From contig NC_079372.1 of NCBI RefSeq assembly GCF_021018895.1, positions 22,061,737 through 22,125,736 of the forward strand: a stretch of DNA of 64,000 nt, given 5' to 3'. Under the pieces are notes generated by a model that searched no databases, had not been told where the DNA came from, and saw only the letters and a list, made by a program, of their open reading frames with translations. The position numbers and the translations under genes are program-made. Origin of the DNA: Seriola aureovittata. Its lineage: Eukaryota > Chordata > Actinopteri > Carangiformes > Carangidae. Below are positions 48,869 to 60,520 of this stretch, one piece after another; position 1 is the stretch's first letter, and each line of letters opens with the position of its first letter.

Positions 48869-51661
48869 TGCTGAAAGATGATCATATTCTATTAGAGTTA
48901 CACAGCTGTTGAGGTGTTGTGACGGTCCAGGAAGAGCAGGGCTCACACTTAACATACAGTTCCCAAAAACGTCTCCATCGCCGTCCCTCGCCATGATGAT
49001 GAGGACAAGGAGGGTTTTGAAGACATTATAAGCTATTTAAGAGACTACATAGCGATATGTTAAAAAAAAAAAAAAAAAAAACCAAACAAAAAAAAAAAAA
49101 CTGTAACAACAAAAAGAAAGACAGTTTCTTTGTTTCTCTGTGCTCTTGGAGTCGGAAAATATAAAAGATACAAATAAATGAGAAGATGAACAAAACAAGC
49201 AGATGAACTCTCCACAGTGCCACCGTGGTTTTGTCGGTTTTTCAGGAAGCCATCGCAGTCCACTGAGGGGGAGGAGCTTGAGTGACCCATCTTCTCCTCC
49301 TCCTGTTGTTTTATAAAAATCATTTATTTCTCAGAGCGGGGTCGAAATCTTTCTCACTCTTCTCTCTCTGGATTGGACGCTGGACATAAAAACATGCTGT
49401 ACCGTTTTAGTGAGCACTTTTGTCGGATGATCAATAACAATATCCAGCAATCTCCATCTCAAGTGTTGCTCACACACAAACACACGCACACACTCACACT
49501 GGCTGCCATATGTGTTTTTAAGCGTTTGGGTCAAAACCCGGATGTCTTTATCTTCTAAAGATAAAATCCTCCAGATGTGCGTGGCCTTGTTTTTACTCCA
49601 GCTGACTCCAGAACCATCATGTATGAAATCATAGTGGACTGGATGGGGCAACTTTGGCAAGAACCACAAAATGTTCATTTTAATTAAATTAATGTAAATA
49701 TAAATATATGTTTTGTTTTTGTTTTTTGTTTTTTTTTTACTTTACAATAATGAATCGCACTTTGTCATAACAAAAATACTGTTATAATGCATTGTACTCC
49801 CACTATTGTCTTCAATCTTACTTTGAAAACATCATCTTATACACGACTGCTACCATATAAATTCAGTGAGCATTTTATTGATTATATGCATCTCGAATAA
49901 ATGCTGTTGCTCTGTTTTCTTAAGGCAAAGTATTGTAAATAAATGGAAAGAAAAAAAGGCTCTACCTGTTGCTTGCTGATGCAGTCTGGGATTGTTACAA
50001 AGGTTCTGGCAACAAATTCTCCCCGTTGTTGTAATATAATGACACCCGGTTCAAACTTCGCTAATGACACACTGCACATCATCGAGGTGATTTTTTTTTT
50101 TTTTACAGGCCTCTGAACAAAAAGTTGGAAGATTAAAATCTGATTTTATTCAGAAGGCGGAGAGCGCGACTCTGCCGTCACACAGCGGGTACAATGCAAT
50201 CAGAATGTACATTGTGTTAATGCTAATTTTTCTTTGGTTGTTGATGTTGTTTTTAAACGTGGAGATATTTTATTGCTTGTCTGTTATGTTCACTTTTTTT
50301 CAATAGAAAACTCATATTTTCTTTATGCATGAAATTTGAGAAAGTTTGCCATACATATAGTCAGTTATTGGGCATTGATACTGTACATGTAAGGGTTTTA
50401 TTGTGTTATGCAACATAAAGCAATTTGTCTTATTTAGAAGAGGAAGAAGTAAGTAAAAAAAAAAAAATGCAACAAACCGTATATTGTTCTTAAGAAAAAA
50501 GAAAACTTCACACTTGCAAAAAGCAAAAGACGACAAAAAAAAAAAAGAGAGAAAAAATAAAATAAAATGCAATGCTGGACAACCTCAAGTGCCTGGACAT
50601 GGGCGAAAGGTTTCCAGAGTAGGAGAACTGATGATGAAGCTGTAGGGGCGGGGCCTCTCATCGTCTACCTGTGTGCAGGTTCAGCAGCTCAGCAGCTGTT
50701 TTTATCAGTGTTCCTAAAACCAACCAGTTTACAGACTCAATTTCTTTTTCAATGCAGAGAACAATTAAACAAACGCTAGATGCTTAAGGCTTTTTTTTTC
50801 TGAATGAGTGCTTTTTTTTTCCCTCCTTTATTTGAAATCAATGATATGCATGTTCAAACAATTTTTATAGAAGATCTTGAAAACCCACTTGCTTCGGTGA
50901 ATTGTTACTTTGGGTTGTACATAAAGACTTAATTGTTTATTCCCAGTTTTGCTGACTTGTCCCGAGGCGGACGTGTCGAGGATAATAAAGAGGGCATTAT
51001 GTTGACGAGCCCGTTTCTTATCCGCCATGGCTGACACTGCGTCTGTGACTTTGGCAGACCTAAAAATTGGTACATTTTGTAGTTGTTTTTACACTCAAAA
51101 AGAGTTGATAGCCTCTGTGTAGTTTACTTTACTCGTGGTTTTCTACAAAAGAAGGGAGACAACAACGACACTGGCTCTTCACTCTCCCGCGCGTAAAAAA
51201 GAAAAAAGCAGTTTAACAACATCTTGTTTTCTAAAGGAGAATCATTTTACTATATAATGGACAGTAAAGCAGCAATAACAGTCCATATTAATAGACAAAT
51301 ACTAGCCAGTGTGAAGATTTGAATAAGAATTTTCAAATGTAAATATTTTTTTCATTTACAATATTGTATAATATATGTACATGGTGTTTCCTTTTTCAAA
51401 AAGAAATCTTTTCTTACAATAGCTTGTCTTGTTTTTGTTTCTGTTTTTTTTTTTTTTTGAATTTGTGTTTTAACTGAAATGTTTCAAAAACAGTTAATGA
51501 TGCAGTGCGTAAGAGAATATTCCCTACATAAACATGTTAATCCATTTCTTTCATTTTTTTTTTTACTGTAGAGTCTTTATATTGAATGACTTTTTTCACC
51601 AGTTCATATATATTTTTAACAGTTTGTTCAGTATCAGATAACAGACCTACAGTATGGGTCG

Positions 51662-51753
51662 CACAAACACACACAGACACATACACACAGACACATACAC
51701 ACACAGACAGACACACACACGCACACACACACACACACACAAACACACAGACA

Positions 51754-51790
<37 letters not shown>

Positions 51791-51832
51791 ACACAGACAG
51801 ACACACACACGCACACACACACACACACACGC

Positions 51833-51867
<35 letters not shown>

Positions 51868-51888
51868 CACACCACACACACACACACA
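51662..51888. repeat. CA-rich compound array in the ski 3'UTR
   Basis: 227 bp made of CA units interspersed with CAGA, CATA and CACG variants. If the distal polyadenylation site is used, it is transcribed as CA repeats in the sense mRNA. Confidence 0.95.
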
Positions 51889-52251
51889 ATGCCACTTGCA
51901 GATTGTTTCCCCCCTAATCCTCATGTATCTTTTTAGCCCTGTGCTGCTGCTAATACTATATAAACCTTACAATTCTAGAAATATTTTTATGTAAGAGGTA
52001 AATGTAAGCTTTCCCATTTATTAATACCACATATACAGTATGAAAAAAAACCTTGGCTTATTCATCTATCTCCTTGTTTCCCTCATCTTTTCACGCCTTT
52101 TTCCCTCATCTCTCCTCCGACGACACCCGTCCCCTTCTCTCACGACACGGACTATATTGTAAAGTAAAGGACTTTATGAGATTATGTTTGAAAATAGCTA
52201 TGCTTATATACTACAGTGACTGAATGTACAGTGTATAGATGCATTACCAGA

Positions 52252-52257
52252 AATAAA
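52252..52257 (+). terminator. ski: distal polyadenylation signal of ski
   Basis: This is a canonical AATAAA, with a GT-rich downstream element (gttgtttgtcc) beginning right after it. It is the last canonical hexamer with a good downstream element before the unassigned region, so I take it as the main 3' end of the transcript. Confidence 0.6.
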
Positions 52258-52280
52258 GTTGTTTGTCCAGATTGACTGAC

Positions 52281-53439
52281 CCAGTTTCTCCTTATTACTG
52301 CCTGTTGGGTAAACAATCCAAACCCTAATTATCCTGTAAATACTGCAGACGGAGCGTTTTCCTCCTAATTCATGTCACTGATGAATTCAGGGAGGGGGTG
52401 GTGTCCTGCTGTCGGGACAGATCATCTCTTCTGATGATTAATAATCATATGTGTATCATATGGGTGATATGTGAGTCCTCATGCAGACAAACAGGGGAGC
52501 TGATTTCGGATTTCCTGAGACATAAATTGATTCATGAAGATGAGAGTAAAAAGTTAAAATCTATTTGTACAGTGGATTCATCTTGAGTCAAGAACTAGAC
52601 ATGTATTACTAGAAACAACAAAACCTGTCATCTGTTTAATTTGTTGATTTGATCGCATACATTTTCTGTTTTTCAGAATTCTCAGAATAATTAATAATTA
52701 ATTCATAAAAACAAGAAAAACTTAACTAAATATAAAAGAAAATGAACATACTGCAACAATGACAAAACAAAAAGAAATGAGTCCTATCAGAATAATATAC
52801 ATGATAAACAAATGAAACACATGCAACTACTTTCAGGTAAAACAAAGCAGAGCTTTGTCAGTGCAGCGGCCTCTTTACAGCCAACCAAAACAACACTAAA
52901 CATTCTTCTGGTTTCACCCTCTCATCCGGTTTATATACACAGATATGGTTTAGAGCAGCTGCTGCAGAAACCTCCACAATTACTGTGAAAACAGTGAAAT
53001 GGAAAAGATGAGCTGCAAACACTTAACTAGAAAGGAATGTACGCTAGGTCTGAAGTTAACGCCCACTCAGCCTGACAGCATTTGATGTAAACATTCATTA
53101 GTGTGTGCACAGCATAGGTTAGCTGTCAGACCTTCAAACCCTGCCTTAAATTAAATTCCATATTAAAACAAAGACAAAAGTATCTGGAATATAGCCTCTG
53201 CCATTATGAATATGTAAAGTATAAATTTTAAAACGGAAGACGACGCTAGAAACCAAAAAATAACAGCAGTGACTCAACCCACAGAAACATGTCCCACTGA
53301 GAAGCTACAGCTAGTCTACCCTGTTTCAGTCAGAGGCTTCCTCAAGACAAGGCTACTGCTAAATGCTAATTTATTAACAATGAAAATGTTCATATGCTGA
53401 TCGGCTTCTATTAAAATGGCGTCCTAAGTTTCTCAAACT
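52281..53439. other. region downstream of ski, nothing recognised
   Basis: AT-rich unassigned sequence. One further TGTAAATA at 52335 lies beyond the inferred transcript end. Confidence 0.5.
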
Positions 53440-53590
53440 CAGAAACCTCTCTTCTGATTGGCTCACCGACCTGTTGTTACTAGCGCTCCAGCGACACTGA
53501 GACCGTTTTTGATTCTTCAAACCATTAATATCTTCTTATGGTTCAACACTTCAAATAAAACACAGGAAAAGTGTCAAATATGGGACCTTT
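53440..53590 (+). mobile_element. AAAGGTCCCATAT-type MITE, 3' fragment
   Basis: It reads cctctcttctgattggctca, cctgttgttactagcgctcc, atatcttcttatggttcaac and ends gtcaaatatgggaccttt. Confidence 0.7.
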
Positions 53591-55689
53591 ATTTAAACTC
53601 CTCCCCCGGCGCCTGATCATGGCTCCACCTGCACAGTGAGTGGAGGAAGCTCTCTGGCTGCTGCTACTGTGGCCCACAACGTCAGCGTGGTGTGGGCTGG
53701 CCTGTCAGACAGACTCTCCGCTCCTCTACAGCAGCAGCAGCAGCAGCAGCAGCACCACACAGGGCTATTGACTGACCCAATTACAGCAGTCACATGAGGA
53801 AGAACGCCCTGCAGTTAGCTCATTAGTCTCTGGAGTCTCTCTGCAGCTCTCTTAGTCTTACTCTGCCTCCGTTGCTCCTGCTGTTTTATAATGTACAGTC
53901 AATTACTAAGTCATGTTTAATTCATTCAGTACATCTTAAGTATTTTTTTTTTTTATGAACGGTTGGACAGGCGCTTTCAGATATGCTTGCACTTCTTTTG
54001 ACCATATTTTGAAGTGGGAAAGATGCATGTTTGTTATATGTAAATGGGTGGCCAAAATAACGCACACACAGCGTAATGTAACACCCCACAGTCTAATGTA
54101 ATCCAACACAACAACACAATAAATGGCTGAAATATTTTCCGCAAAGTTGAATGAAAATTTCAGCAAATGAAGTTTCTGTATACTACACACTGCTTTACTG
54201 TTAGTGTGCATATCCTGATGATTTTCTGTCTTCATAGGCTCATTTTTACGTTCTTAATTATGAGAGCTGAGTGAAATAACTATGTGTACCTTGAGATAAT
54301 AATCTGTCCACTGTCTGTTTGTGCCATACTTATATTTATCCCTTTGATATCTCTGGATGCATTAGACCATTGAGGATCATGTTGAAAATCAGTGAGCATT
54401 TTCAATATAATTTCTCTAACATGATTAAATAGTTGTCAGGTGTTTACTTTGCTGTATTAGGCAAAAAGGACATTTCTGTCTGATTATTTCATTCATTAAT
54501 CATTTTTGTGATGATTTGCCTTATTTAGCATATCAGTAAATATCAGTAAATATGTCAATATCCTGATATAAAACTGCATGTTACTGTAATACAGGGTTTT
54601 ATTCACTAATTGACTTCATAAGAGCTAGCTCCAATTTCAGTTCATAGAGATTAAAATGAACTGGTTCAGGTTCACAGTTTTGAATATTGAACTAAGTTCA
54701 TGTTCATTTCTCTTTTTTTTTCTTTTTGAATAATCTGCTCTGAGCTATTTTCTCCCAGTAGAACTTCCTCCTACCCATCCATCCCCAGCCCCCAGCCACT
54801 GCCACATCACTGTTTACTACTAGAAAATAACAGAGAGAAACAGAGAGAAATTTTAAAAGCCAAGAAAAACCAGTCAGAGTAAATGTTATACCAGTTAAAC
54901 AATGTGTCATAAAGCAGGACGACTCCAAACAGATCAGTTCATTAACGTCCTTCAGTTCTATATACATTTTATATTGTGTAGAAAGTGAAAAATAGGTGCA
55001 GTAAAGGTAAACTGTTGACACGATGGGAATTTTGTGCAGACATTCATGGTCCTCAGAGGATGTGAGCTAACATTAGCTAAGCTGTTATTGTTGTATTGTT
55101 GTTGGATCCACCTCACAGTCATTACCCAGTGAATTCTGGGATATATTTTGCAGTTTTCTATCAACAAATGAACATTCTAGCTGAAGGATATTTAGCTTAC
55201 CTAAACTGTCTTATTTAACCTTTGGTTACCTTTCCCCTCAATCACGAGTGTCGAGGTCTATGACTCCCAATAGTTCATAGACTTTCACTCTATAAATGGA
55301 TGTAAACAATGGTGTCAACATCTCAGTAGAAACCTTAGAAGTTCAGTGAAAAGTTGTCCTATTTAACCAATAATTTATGTCATGAGCACATTGCATCTTA
55401 AAATCACGTTAAAATCTCAAATCCCTGACCCTGGGTTTGTTGACTGATACCAACACACATCTGGGGTCTGATTGTCTGATGTTGCCAAGTTACCTGATCT
55501 CCGTGGTGAGTACAATCTTATTATCTTGATAGGAATGACTGACCATGACAATAAGTTATATATAGAGTCAGACCAAAATTAAGACAATTAAAAGGTAAGC
55601 TTAGTGCCACCGTGAAAATAGAGCAATAATAAAATGACACGTCTGAACTTCCTTTATCTTCGGTAGGTTCAGCTCCTGTCATGGTGTCT
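53591..55689. other. intergenic stretch, mostly unassigned
   Basis: It contains the CAG run at 53728-53753 and nothing else I can name. Confidence 0.5.
53728..53753 (+). repeat. (CAG)n trinucleotide repeat
   Basis: About eight pure CAG units, with no reading-frame context that suggests coding use. Confidence 0.9.
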
Positions 55690-55975
55690 TTGCAGATCTC
55701 TGTGAGAAGTCGATCAGACGGCTCCACCCGATTCAGAACACTATTACCAGAGTCAACACCAAGACCAGGAGAGTGGATTCACATCAATCCAGTTCTGAGC
55801 TCACATGTCCTCTGTGTCATACTGCTGATTTATAAAGCACTAAATGGTTCAGGGCCAAAATACATTTCTGCTCTGCTACATTCTGAACCATCCAGACCTC
55901 TCAGCTGGTCTGAGACAGGTCTGCTTATTGTCATCAGGGTCATAAATTCTTTTAAATCGTTGAAATAATAAATTC
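55690..55975 (+). mobile_element. non-LTR retrotransposon, degraded 3' coding fragment
   Basis: The translated piece LIYKALNGSGPKYISALLHS followed by EPSRPLSWSETGLL matches the C-terminal region of an abundant fish LINE polyprotein as I recall it (pattern YKALNGLAPKYISDLL). Internal deletions remove neighbouring segments, and no reverse transcriptase core remains. Confidence 0.65.
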
Positions 55976-56231
55976 TGTTTCACACTCCTTTATCCTAAAT
56001 CAGGTTCAGGGGTATTTATTCATATATGACTCATATCGTTCTTTTCTTCTTCTGTTTAATCTGTTTCATTTCATTTCAGCGTGTTTGTATCATTAAGTTT
56101 GTATGAAAATCTTTTTCATATGAATCTTATCATATTGTCTCGTATGTCTTTTACATTTGAATGCATTTTTTACATCTTAAGAAAAGTGTTTTACATTGTA
56201 GTTGAAAAATGCTCCTGAATGTTACTCCCCA

Positions 56232-56908
56232 AGCACTTTATTAGGAACACCTGTGCACCTGCTTATTCATGCAATTATCCAATTATTCAATCCTGTGACA
56301 AGTCAGGAGCTTCAGTTCATGTTCACATCAAACATCAGAATGAGGAAAAAAAAAAGATGTGATCTCAGTGACTTTGACTGTGACATGATTGTTGGTGGCA
56401 GACGGACTGGTTTGAGTATTTCGGAAACTGCTGATCACATCCGGTGAGCAGCAGCTCAGTGGAGGAAACACATTGTTGATGAGAGAGGTCAGAGGAGAAT
56501 GGTCAGACTGGTCGGAGCTGACAGGCTACAGTAACTCAGATAACCACTCTTTACAACTGCGGAAAGCAGAAAAGCATCAGAATGAACAACACGTCCAACC
56601 TTGATGCTCCATGTCACAAAGCAAAAGTCGTCTCAAACTGGCTTCATGAACATGACAGCGAGTTCAGTGAACTTCAGTGACCTCCTCAGTCTCCAGACCT
56701 GAATCCAATAGAACAGCTTTGGGATGTGGTAGAACAGGAGATTGGCAGCATGAGTGTGCAGCTGACAAATCTGCAGAAATCATGTGATGCAAAGTCTCAA
56801 AGGAAAGTTTCCAACATCTGGTGGAATCAATGACATGAAGAACTGAGGGTGTTTGAGAGCAGAGGGAGGACCTACCCAGTGTTAGCATGGTGTTCCTAAT
56901 AAAGTGCT
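56232..56908 (+). mobile_element. deleted Tc1-like DNA transposon with perfect 20-bp TIRs
   Basis: Terminal inverted repeats AGCACTTTATTAGGAACACC (56232-56251) and its exact complement (56889-56908) bound 677 bp. Inside, a frame at 56367-56447 encodes CDLSDFDCDMIVGGRRTG and LSISETADHI, an N-terminal helix-turn-helix-like transposase piece. Further on, SPDLNPIEQLWDVVEQEI (56693-56746) is the typical Tc1 motif around the last catalytic acid. The middle of the transposase is missing and stops are present, so the copy is non-autonomous. No TA duplication is visible at the flanks. Confidence 0.8.
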
Positions 56909-57291
56909 GATAGTTTTGAAACGCAGGAAGTCTTAAAAACCTTATGAACAACATTAGGTTTTATCTGATGGCTTCTATGCAATTTTCCAGTGGCTGTATG
57001 TTAAATCCATAAATAAAGGACAAACATTATTAGGAAAGATTTTGTGTATTGTATTGTTTCTAATGGTGAATGTGTTGTGCTGGTATGATGGACGCTGACA
57101 GCACACAGTCATTTTGCATCTTATTTGTAATTTAGTGTAATATAAGGGGTTGAATATGAGGCATGTGTTGATTCTGTTTATTATTCCATCTACGAAACAA
57201 CTCACCAAACACAGCAGACTTGACCCCCCCCCTCCCCCTTTCACCTTCTGAATGGACACTTCCCTGCAGCCTAATGGACTCATCTCTCTCC

Positions 57292-57361
<70 letters not shown>

Positions 57362-58115
57362 CACGCACTTGCCTTGCCTGAAAGGCCACAATCAGCCGGT
57401 ACAGGTCATCGGCCCCTAGGCAGCTTCAATATTTATGGGTCTTTGCAGCATTTTACCATCTCCGCTTGACAAAAATGATCAGCGTCTCAGAAACTCTGCC
57501 TGTCAATCCAGCAGCTCTGTGCATCACATCAGCTGCCATCGCAGTAAGCCCTGCAGGACGTGGCTGGGAGGAAGCCAATAAGATGGGTTTCCCCAGCCAA
57601 GGATAAATCACTCTGGATCCAGAAGTGAAGCAGCTCTAGCCTGACGTCTGCAGAGGGGATGGATGGATGGATGGGGGGGATGTGAATCCTAATACAGACT
57701 TTGCTTGTTTGTCCTACAGTTAAATTCAACACTGACAACAGCTGAAATCCTGATTAATATAGGATCATCGGATCATTTTTGTGTTTTGCTGTGCATTCTT
57801 TACTCTGTTTTCCAAAGCTGGCTGTCTCACCAGCCAGCTTAACAGAATGTAATGTAAAATTAAACTTTAAGACTTCAACACCGCAGCTTTTTATCACAAG
57901 CATAAACCTGTAACTGATTTTTGGCCACGTGGGGGCAGCAGAAACAAGATCTGAGCACAACATTGACATATCATTACTTTTTAAGTCGATATGGTGACCT
58001 TGCAAACCAACTCCTGAGGGACTGTGTTCACCAGCTGGTCTCTGTTTGTGGCTGAGCAGGTAGTGGACCGAGGGACTAGTTTTTTCTTTGTAAAAACAGC
58101 TGCCTGTGTAAAGCT
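56909..58115. other. intergenic stretch with CA array
   Basis: CA array at 57292-57363, GGAT units at 57657-57672, a 10-bp-arm hairpin at 57815-57840 and a CTCF-like word at 57924-57939. Otherwise unassigned. Confidence 0.5.
57292..57363. repeat. (CA)n microsatellite
   Basis: About 35 units, with two CAA slips. Confidence 0.95.
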
Positions 58116-58596
58116 ACATCCACACTTCTAGGTTTTCAAGCCCCTAAAACCGAGACTTTTGGAAATGCTGCATTCCACGCCTTAGGTTGTGTTGTAGTCT
58201 GGACGGTCAGAAACTGAGATCTTTGGAAACGATGACGTGGACACTCAAAGTCGCTTCATGATTGGGTGTTATCAGTCATGACTACCAGTGGTGAATGCAG
58301 CATGGATAATGAATTACAAGTGTTATTGACCTTGTTGTCTTTGCTTGCAGCTGTTGTGCAGTTAAATTCTGCATTTTAATGTTACAACTGCCTTTGCTGT
58401 TCCTCGTTCATAGTATTTTCTACAACTAACCAGCTGTAGAATAGACACAATAAACACAGACTTGCGCATGCCCATTGTACATGAATGGTCATCTGATAGG
58501 CGTTTTCAAGTGTTAATAATATGGACGGAGATTATTTGTGATACAGAGCTAAAATGGTCTTCTGGACGGAGATCATTTTCCTAGTACTGTGGATGT
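58116..58596. mobile_element. hAT-like MITE
   Basis: Ends ACATCCACACTTCTAG (58116-58131) and ctagtactgtggatgt (58581-58596) are inverted repeats matching at 14 of 16 positions. Internal words such as ggacggagatcattttcc and ggaaacgatgacgtgg resemble fish hAT-derived miniature elements as I recall them. No transposase is seen. The superfamily is tentative. Confidence 0.55.
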
Positions 58597-60084
58597 GGTA
58601 TGTGGTCTGAGAGCAGTAAGAGTGAACCAGAACAGTGACGCGTGACGCCTGTATCCTTTACATATAACTGTTGACGTGTGAAGCCTTGCTTCTCGTCTGC
58701 ACCGTGTGACTGTTTTTGGTGATGGTTCAAATTATGGAGCGACTGCGTAAGACCTCTGAGAGAATGCATTTTCAGAGTTTGTGGTCTATACCACTGATTG
58801 ACAGTTTGCTTGTGAGTGCCTTGGTTGTATTAGCGATGCATTCACTTCTCCAGTTTGGCAACACTTTGATCTTATTTCTCTCCAATAATTGGACGGATTA
58901 AGGATCCAGTGAAATATTGGGACAGAGAGAAATGAATTTCTCCTTACGCCTTTACAAGCTAATCCTCTCTCACTCCGCACAGCTGGCCAATCCCAGCATG
59001 AAGTGAGCATGAATGTCGGATTCTCCGTTTCATAGAGTTACAGAAGTGCCCTCTAATCTGACGGTGTAGGAAGAGGGGGTTCCCAACACCTTTCGGACCA
59101 TTGGACATGCAGTTTAGAAGGAGTGTAAATCCTTCCTAAACTTCATCACACACACAAGACACAAGATAAGAAGCTTGCTTTTCTGCTTTCAAAATTCTGA
59201 ACTTTCATGGCATCCCACCAGCCCCACCACCTCCCCAGGACAAACCACTTAGTAGTACTATACTGTATAAATATAATGTATAATGTTTTTAGATTGAAGC
59301 CATTAGCAGGAGAAATTTGCGACTATTTTCACCCTGAAAATGACCACAGATTCATGGTGCTCACAGCCTCTGCTCTGAGGTTAGCTCACGGCTTCTGTCC
59401 ATTTCTTTGTTTGTCTGTGACTGGGATGTCTGAAATTTGCTGACCACACTCACACCCCTAAGGGAAAGACAGCGTTTCATTTTTTGTGACTCTGTGACCC
59501 TCTGTAGAGGCTCCATCAGGTCAAGCTCTCACATTTTAAATGAGAATACCCTAATTACTGCTATATTTACTTTACTTTCTAAGAGAAAGAAACCTATTTG
59601 AAATCTTTTCCTCCTCTCGTTTTGTCTGTTCAGTCTAATATTATGTCGCTGATTCGTCAACATGTCAGTGACCCCCCCAAAACAAACCCAATCCCTTCAA
59701 ATTATTCTCATTTCAGTCATTTCACTACGTTTTCTTTTTAACCATCTTTTGCTGAATTCCAGGTAAATAAACTGATTCCAGACCTCATAGTGAATGAGGA
59801 CTTTATGGAAGAATTGTACCTCCCCTTCTGGTTCACACTAAGGCTGAACTCTTACAAGGCTTGTGGTTAAAAGATCACCATAATTAAACAGAAAACAAGC
59901 AGTTTTCATGAAACATCATTGTTGTTGGTCAAACATCTGAGCCTGAGATTTCAGATCAGTCACTGAGGTTTTGTGTTTGGCTCATGCAGCTGTGTTGATC
60001 TTGTGAGCTTGTTGTCGCTGTCGTCGGCATGACTTCACAACAAATCAGGATCAAATCAGACAGAAATCTAACCAGCAAACGCTC
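58597..60084. other. intergenic stretch, nothing recognised
   Basis: AT-rich sequence with no exon, repeat family or array that I can support. Confidence 0.5.
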
Positions 60085-60520
60085 TCCAACCAGTCCTCCA
60101 ATCTGAACAACCATATAGGTCGTTTTTTGCAACCCTCAGCTACGACGAGTGTCTCCTGAAATAGCGCCCCTATGGTGGCAGGCGTACCAGACCTTGGTTG
60201 TTATGGTTACAATAATAAACACACGGACTGTACTGACAGTGGCGTACCGAACCTTTGTTGCCATGGTTACAATAATAAACAGTCATAGCTTGGTTAGGTT
60301 TGGGAAAAGAGCATGAATTGGGTTAAAGGTAGCCCTACTTGGTTAAAATTACACAATCTTTGTTGTCATGGTTACAATAATAACAGCGCGGTTAACTTTG
60401 TCGAACGGTCATGGATAAAAGAAGCATCACAAACTCCTGGTTCCACATGGGAATCGAACACCGCTCTCCTGTGCTGTGTTGACCCATCCATCCCCCACAA
60501 CCTCCTCCTGACGTGGACGA
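60085..60520 (-). mobile_element. dispersed repeat with tRNA-promoter-like boxes (SINE-like), copy 2
   Basis: This is the inverted partner of 37010-37425. It shares tggcaggcgtaccagacctt, the thrice-repeated atggttacaataata block, tgggaatcgaacaccgctct (complement of the B-box-like word at 60449-60463) and gttgacccatccatcc. It contains more copies of the GTTACAATAATAA block than copy 1, so the two differ by an internal duplication or deletion. Confidence 0.6.

Larger units (their letters stand above)
48420..52280 (+). other. ski: ski 3' untranslated region (end inferred)
   Basis: AT-rich sequence follows the stop codon with no coding potential. AATAAA signals occur at 48829, 48863, 49896, 49938, 50561, 50984 and 52252. 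The distal one at 52252 is followed by the GT-rich run gttgtttgtcc, so cleavage near 52275-52285 would give a UTR of about 3.85 kb. Four UGUANAUA Pumilio-type motifs, homopolymer A/T tracts and a CA-rich array at 51662-51888 lie inside it. The end is inferred from signals only. Shorter isoforms using the 48.8-kb or 49.9-kb signals are equally possible. Confidence 0.65.

Noticed and set aside
49414..49763. miR-17/430-type seed matches (GCACTTT at 49414 and 49757) in the 3'UTR
   Set aside because: Seven-base matches are expected by chance in 3.8 kb, and the family-specific GCACTTA form is not used.
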